Below, one piece after another: positions 60,577 to 64,000 of a stretch of DNA of 64,000 bases. The notes below the pieces were generated by a model that saw nothing but the letters and a program-made list of their open reading frames with translations, was not told where the DNA came from and ran no database searches. The first letter of the stretch is position 1. Each line of letters opens with the position of its first letter. Source of the DNA: Catellatospora methionotrophica (GTDB lineage: Bacteria; Actinomycetota; Actinomycetes; Mycobacteriales; Micromonosporaceae); NCBI RefSeq assembly GCF_011297335.1, contig NZ_JAAOTJ010000009.1, positions 1 to 64,000 on the forward strand, given 5' to 3'. A program made the position numbers and the translations under genes.

Positions 60577-63500
60577 TCAGCGCAGGGCTTGGGCCAGGTC
60601 CTCGTCGGTCAGGCCGGTGTGCGGCTGCTGCGCGGGCGCGGCGGCCGGCTCGGCGTGACCCTCGTGGCGCGGGGCGACGTGCTTGCCCGCGTTGCGCTTG
60701 CGCTTGATCCGGGCCTTGAGGCCCTCCACCAGCGAGTAGAGGACCGGCACCAGGACCAGCGTGAGCAGCGTGGAGCTGACCAGACCACCGATCACCACGA
60801 CCGCGAGCGGCTGCGAGATGAAGGCGCTCGACTCGGTCAGGCCCAGCGACATCGGCAGCAGCGCGAAGATGGTCGCCACCGCCGTCATCAGGATCGGGCG
60901 CAGGCGGCGGCGGCCGCCCTCGATGATCGCGTCACGCGTGGTGTAGCCGTCGGCCCGGTACTGGTTGATCAGGTCGAGCAGCACGATCGCGTTGGTGACC
61001 ACGATGCCGACCAGCATCAGCAGGCCGATCATCGCGGCGAGGCCGAGCGGCTGACCGGTGACGGCCAGCAGACCCAGCGCGCCGGTCGCCGCGAACGGCA
61101 CCGAGATCAGCAGGATCAGCGGCTGCACCAGCCCGCGGAACGTGGCGATCATGATGATGAACACCAGCGCGATGGCGACCAGCATGGCCAGCCCCAGGTC
61201 GCCGAAGGCGTCCTGCTGGGCCTCGGTGACACCGCCGATGGAGTACGACGCGCCGTCGGGCAGGTCGAGGCTCTTCAGCTTCTTGTCCAGCTCGGCGTTG
61301 ATCGTGCCCAGCGCCTCGGCGCTCGGCGTGCCGGTCACCTTGGCGGTGCGGACCTGGTCCACGCGGTTGATCTGGCTCGGACCGGCCACCGTGTTGACGT
61401 CGGCGACGTCGTCCAGGATGAAGCCGGGGCCGATCGGCAGGGCGCGCAGCGCGGCGATGTCGGCCGGGGCCGCTCCGCTGCGCAGTACGACCGGCTGCTC
61501 GATGCCGTTGATCACGACGCGGGTCAGCGTGGTGCCGCGGAACGCCGCGCCGACCAGCTGGCCCAGCGCCGCGTCGCTCAGCCCGGCCCGCGCCGCCGCG
61601 ACCCGGTCCAGGGTGACCTGCACCTGCGGGGTGTTGGCGGCCAGGTCGCTGTCGACCTCGGTGACGTTGGGCAGCTCGGCGACGGCAGCGCGGATCTGCT
61701 CGGCCGCGGCGCGCAGCGTGGCGTCGTCGGCCGCCTCGACCGCGACCTCCAGGCCGTTGCCGCCGAAGCCGCCCTGCACCGCGCCGACCACGACCTCGCC
61801 GACGGCGCTGTCGTCCAGCGCGTCGATCTTGTCGCGCAGCGAGTCGGTGAGCACCTTCTGGTCGGTGCCGGTCTCCGAGGTCACCTGGAAGCGGGCCTGG
61901 GTGGTGTTGGCGCCGCCGCCACCGCCGAAGATGCCGCCGCCACCGCCGACCGTCACCTGGTACGACTTCACGCCGTCGGTGGAGTCGAGGATCGTCTCGA
62001 CCCGCTTGGCGGCCTCGTCGGTGGTGGCCAGCGAGGTGCCGATCGGCATCGTCTGGGTGATCGAGAACGAGTTGCCGGAGCTCTCGATGAAGCTGGTCTC
62101 GATGCGGGTCGCCAGGTAGCTGGTGCCCGCGATGATGCCGAATGCCACCAGCAGGGTGATCGCCCGGTGGCCCAGCGACCAGCGCAGGATCGGCACGTAC
62201 GCGCGCTGCAGCGGGCTGCGCAGCTCCTTGGCCTCGGCCTTGGCCCGGATGGCCTCCAGCTCCTCGGCGGTGCCCTGCGGGGACTTGAGGAACCAGTACG
62301 CCATGACGGGGACGATGGTCAGCGACACCAGCAGGGAGGCCAGCAGCGCCGCGGTCACGGTCAGGCCGAACGGGCCGAACAGCTGGCCGACCATGCCGCC
62401 GACCAGCGCGACGGGCAGGAACACCGCGACGGTGGTCAGCGTCGAGGCGGTCACCGCGCCGGAGACCTCCTTCACCGCGGTGAGGATCGCCTCCTTCTTC
62501 GGTTCGCCGTACTCGAGGTGACGTTTGATGTTCTCCAGGACCACGATCGAGTCGTCGACCACCCGGCCGATCGCGATCGTCAGGCCGCCCAGGGTGAGCA
62601 GGTTGAGCGAGTAGTCGCCGGCCCACAGCGCGATCAGCGCGATGACCACGCTGACCGGGATCGACACGGCGGTGACCAGCGTCGAGCGGACCGACAGCAG
62701 GAAGACCAGGATGACGAGCACGGCGAAGGCCAGGCCCAGCGCGCCCTCGGTGGTCAGGCTGCTCACCGAGCGCTCGACCTCGGGAGCCTGGTCGAAGATG
62801 ACCTGCAACGCGCCGCCCGCGCCGAGCTGCGCGGCGAGCTCAGGGAGCTTGTCGTTGACCTGGTGCGAGATCTCGACCGCGTTCGCGCCGGGCAGCGCGG
62901 TGACGCCGACGCCGAGGCTCGGCTTGCCGTTGGTACGGGTCAGCGTGGTCGCGTCGGCGGGCGCCGAGGTGACCGTGGCGACGTCCTTGAGCTGCGTCGG
63001 AGCGGCCGGGGCGGCGGGCTTGCCGGCTACCGGGCGGGCCGCGCCGAGGTACAGGTCGGCGATCTGCTCGACGGTGGTGAAGCGGCTGCCGACCGCGACC
63101 GAGTAGACCAGACCGCCGTCGGTGATCACGCCGCCGGGCATGCTGATGCCGTTGGCGGTCAGCACGCCGGTGACGGCCTGCGCGGTGAGGCCCCTGGCGG
63201 CCAGTTTGACCGGGTCCAGGTTGACCGTCACCTGCGGGGTGCGGTCACCGGACAGGGTCGTCTCGCGTACGCCCTCGATGTTGTTGAGGGCAGGCAGGAC
63301 GGTGGCCCGCAGCCGGCGGGCCAGCTCCTGGTCGTCGCCGCCCGCGCCGCTGGCGGCAAGCTGGATGACCGGGATGTCGTCGGTGGTGCCCGCGAAGACG
63401 GCCGGGTCGACGTTCTGCGGCAGGCGCGCGTCGATGCGGGCCAGCGCCTGCTGGATGTCACCCTCGACCTGGTCGATGTCCGCGCCGAAGTCGAAGGCCA

Positions 63501-63780
63501 CGCTCACGGACGCGGAGCCGTTACGCGACGTCGACGTCACGCTGGTCACCCCGCTGACGCCGGCGACCGCCTGCTCGATCGGTATGGCGACCTGCTGCTC
63601 GACGATCTCCGGCGTGGCGCCCGGGTAGGCGGCGACCACGGAGACCATCGGGAACTGCAGGTCGGGGAACATCTGCTGGCGCAGCTGCGGCAGCACGAAA
63701 GCACCCGCACCGAGGATCGCCACGCTGATCAGCGCGACTAGTCCGCGGTTGGCGAGGCTCAGCCTGGCCAGGAATGACAT
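60577..63780 (-). CDS. RND-superfamily efflux transporter (AcrB/HAE1-like)
   Basis: A 1067-residue RND permease: about 12 membrane helices with two large extracytoplasmic loops. N-terminal MSFLARLSLANRGLVALISV, then FPDLQFPMVSVVAAYPGATPEIVE; the proton-relay region is GRVVDDSIVVLENIKRHLEYGE (about 400-420). The second half has GGGGGIFGGGGG in its loop, an odd glycine-rich insertion. In Gram-positive bacteria such pumps lack an outer-membrane partner and export lipids or drugs. No TolC or MFP gene is adjacent. C-terminal tail is basic and Ala/Gln/Pro-rich. Confidence 0.93.
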   Translation of the reverse strand: MSFLARLSLANRGLVALISVAILGAGAFVLPQLRQQMFPDLQFPMVSVVAAYPGATPEIVEQQVAIPIEQAVAGVSGVTSVTSTSRNGSASVSVAFDFGADIDQVEGDIQQALARIDARLPQNVDPAVFAGTTDDIPVIQLAASGAGGDDQELARRLRATVLPALNNIEGVRETTLSGDRTPQVTVNLDPVKLAARGLTAQAVTGVLTANGISMPGGVITDGGLVYSVAVGSRFTTVEQIADLYLGAARPVAGKPAAPAAPTQLKDVATVTSAPADATTLTRTNGKPSLGVGVTALPGANAVEISHQVNDKLPELAAQLGAGGALQVIFDQAPEVERSVSSLTTEGALGLAFAVLVILVFLLSVRSTLVTAVSIPVSVVIALIALWAGDYSLNLLTLGGLTIAIGRVVDDSIVVLENIKRHLEYGEPKKEAILTAVKEVSGAVTASTLTTVAVFLPVALVGGMVGQLFGPFGLTVTAALLASLLVSLTIVPVMAYWFLKSPQGTAEELEAIRAKAEAKELRSPLQRAYVPILRWSLGHRAITLLVAFGIIAGTSYLATRIETSFIESSGNSFSITQTMPIGTSLATTDEAAKRVETILDSTDGVKSYQVTVGGGGGIFGGGGGANTTQARFQVTSETGTDQKVLTDSLRDKIDALDDSAVGEVVVGAVQGGFGGNGLEVAVEAADDATLRAAAEQIRAAVAELPNVTEVDSDLAANTPQVQVTLDRVAAARAGLSDAALGQLVGAAFRGTTLTRVVINGIEQPVVLRSGAAPADIAALRALPIGPGFILDDVADVNTVAGPSQINRVDQVRTAKVTGTPSAEALGTINAELDKKLKSLDLPDGASYSIGGVTEAQQDAFGDLGLAMLVAIALVFIIMIATFRGLVQPLILLISVPFAATGALGLLAVTGQPLGLAAMIGLLMLVGIVVTNAIVLLDLINQYRADGYTTRDAIIEGGRRRLRPILMTAVATIFALLPMSLGLTESSAFISQPLAVVVIGGLVSSTLLTLVLVPVLYSLVEGLKARIKRKRNAGKHVAPRHEGHAEPAAAPAQQPHTGLTDEDLAQALR

Positions 63781-64000
63781 GACGACTCCAGGTGCATCAC
63801 GGTCGAGCGTTATGGGGGAATGCGACCGCCGCAGTCAACCAGGTCTACGCGCAGGAACTGTGAACCAAACCTGAAAGCCAGCCGAAAGCCGGTACGAGTT
63901 CGTCACAGTCGTTCTTCGCCAGTTGCCGGGTGAGACAGGGGGAACGGTCCCCAAGTTACAAGCCGCCGATCGGTGAATCGGCCGAAATCGGGCGTGAGCC
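63781..64000. other. Region upstream of the RND gene, no gene seen
   Basis: The last 220 bp contain no reading frame with gene-like properties. The RND promoter must lie here. A GCCGATCGG-N..-CCGAT-like inverted pattern occurs near 63967-63990, but too weak to call. Confidence 0.5.

Noticed and set aside
61900-61945. Glycine-rich segment in the RND transporter as a repeat insertion
   Set aside because: It is a short GGC/GGT run within the loop domain without flanking duplication; low-complexity drift is sufficient.

Overview
The window is about 70% GC, with strong G/C bias at third codon positions. It carries actinobacterial marker genes: WhiB proteins, a SigR/RsrA pair, Kgd with a fused E2 domain, Ni-SOD with its SodX protease, a PdtaS kinase and ribosomal protein bL37. 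Short palindromes with a GGAAGGGCACCTTCC core, an element I associate with Micromonosporaceae, point to that family. No rRNA, tRNA, CRISPR array, insertion sequence or prophage was seen.

Layout. (1) 74-12270 is a sugar locus: a ROK repressor, a lipoprotein/two-permease ABC importer without its ATPase, an alpha/beta hydrolase, xylulokinase, a GH31 alpha-xylosidase-like enzyme and a GH42 beta-galactosidase. A shared operator-like motif lies in both divergent intergenic regions. Xyloglucan-type oligosaccharides are a reasonable substrate guess. (2) 12287-16481 holds a DUF1254/DUF1214 protein, a DMT-like membrane protein, HisN and a DUF2087 protein. (3) 16466-37410 is a conserved actinobacterial core whose gene content resembles the M. 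tuberculosis aroA-rsgA-sigH-TB7.3-pdtaS-whiB1 neighbourhood: rsgA, aroA, SRAP peptidase, a WhiB, sigR-rsrA, bL37, a biotinyl carrier protein, pdtaS and whiB1. It is interrupted by a MoxR/VWA-metallopeptidase pair, a TetR/MFS efflux pair, a TPR protein and a SIS isomerase. An assimilatory sulfur operon (leader peptide, sulfite reductase, zinc-ribbon protein, CysH, sirohydrochlorin chelatase) lies just before whiB1. (4) 37411-49446 carries the whiB1 upstream region with two CRP-like sites, a lipid kinase, sodN/sodX, malic enzyme, a quinone oxidoreductase, a LysM protein, ackA-pta, a DUF433/PIN-like toxin-antitoxin candidate and a DUF6104 protein. (5) 49524-64000 has kgd, a thioesterase-like gene, an OlsB/OlsA-like acyltransferase pair, a response regulator/kinase/HtrA module that recalls MprAB-PepD, a broken SDR gene and a large RND transporter.

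The most unusual signals are a palindromic repeat sitting in frame inside the GH42 gene, two copies of a 45-nt intergenic repeat with an identical 17-nt spacer, a sulfur-operon leader peptide, a SigR-type promoter that would give a long SigR isoform, a 24-codon bL37 gene whose terminator contains the next gene's start codon, and two GTGA-N6-TCAC sites 60 bp apart upstream of whiB1.
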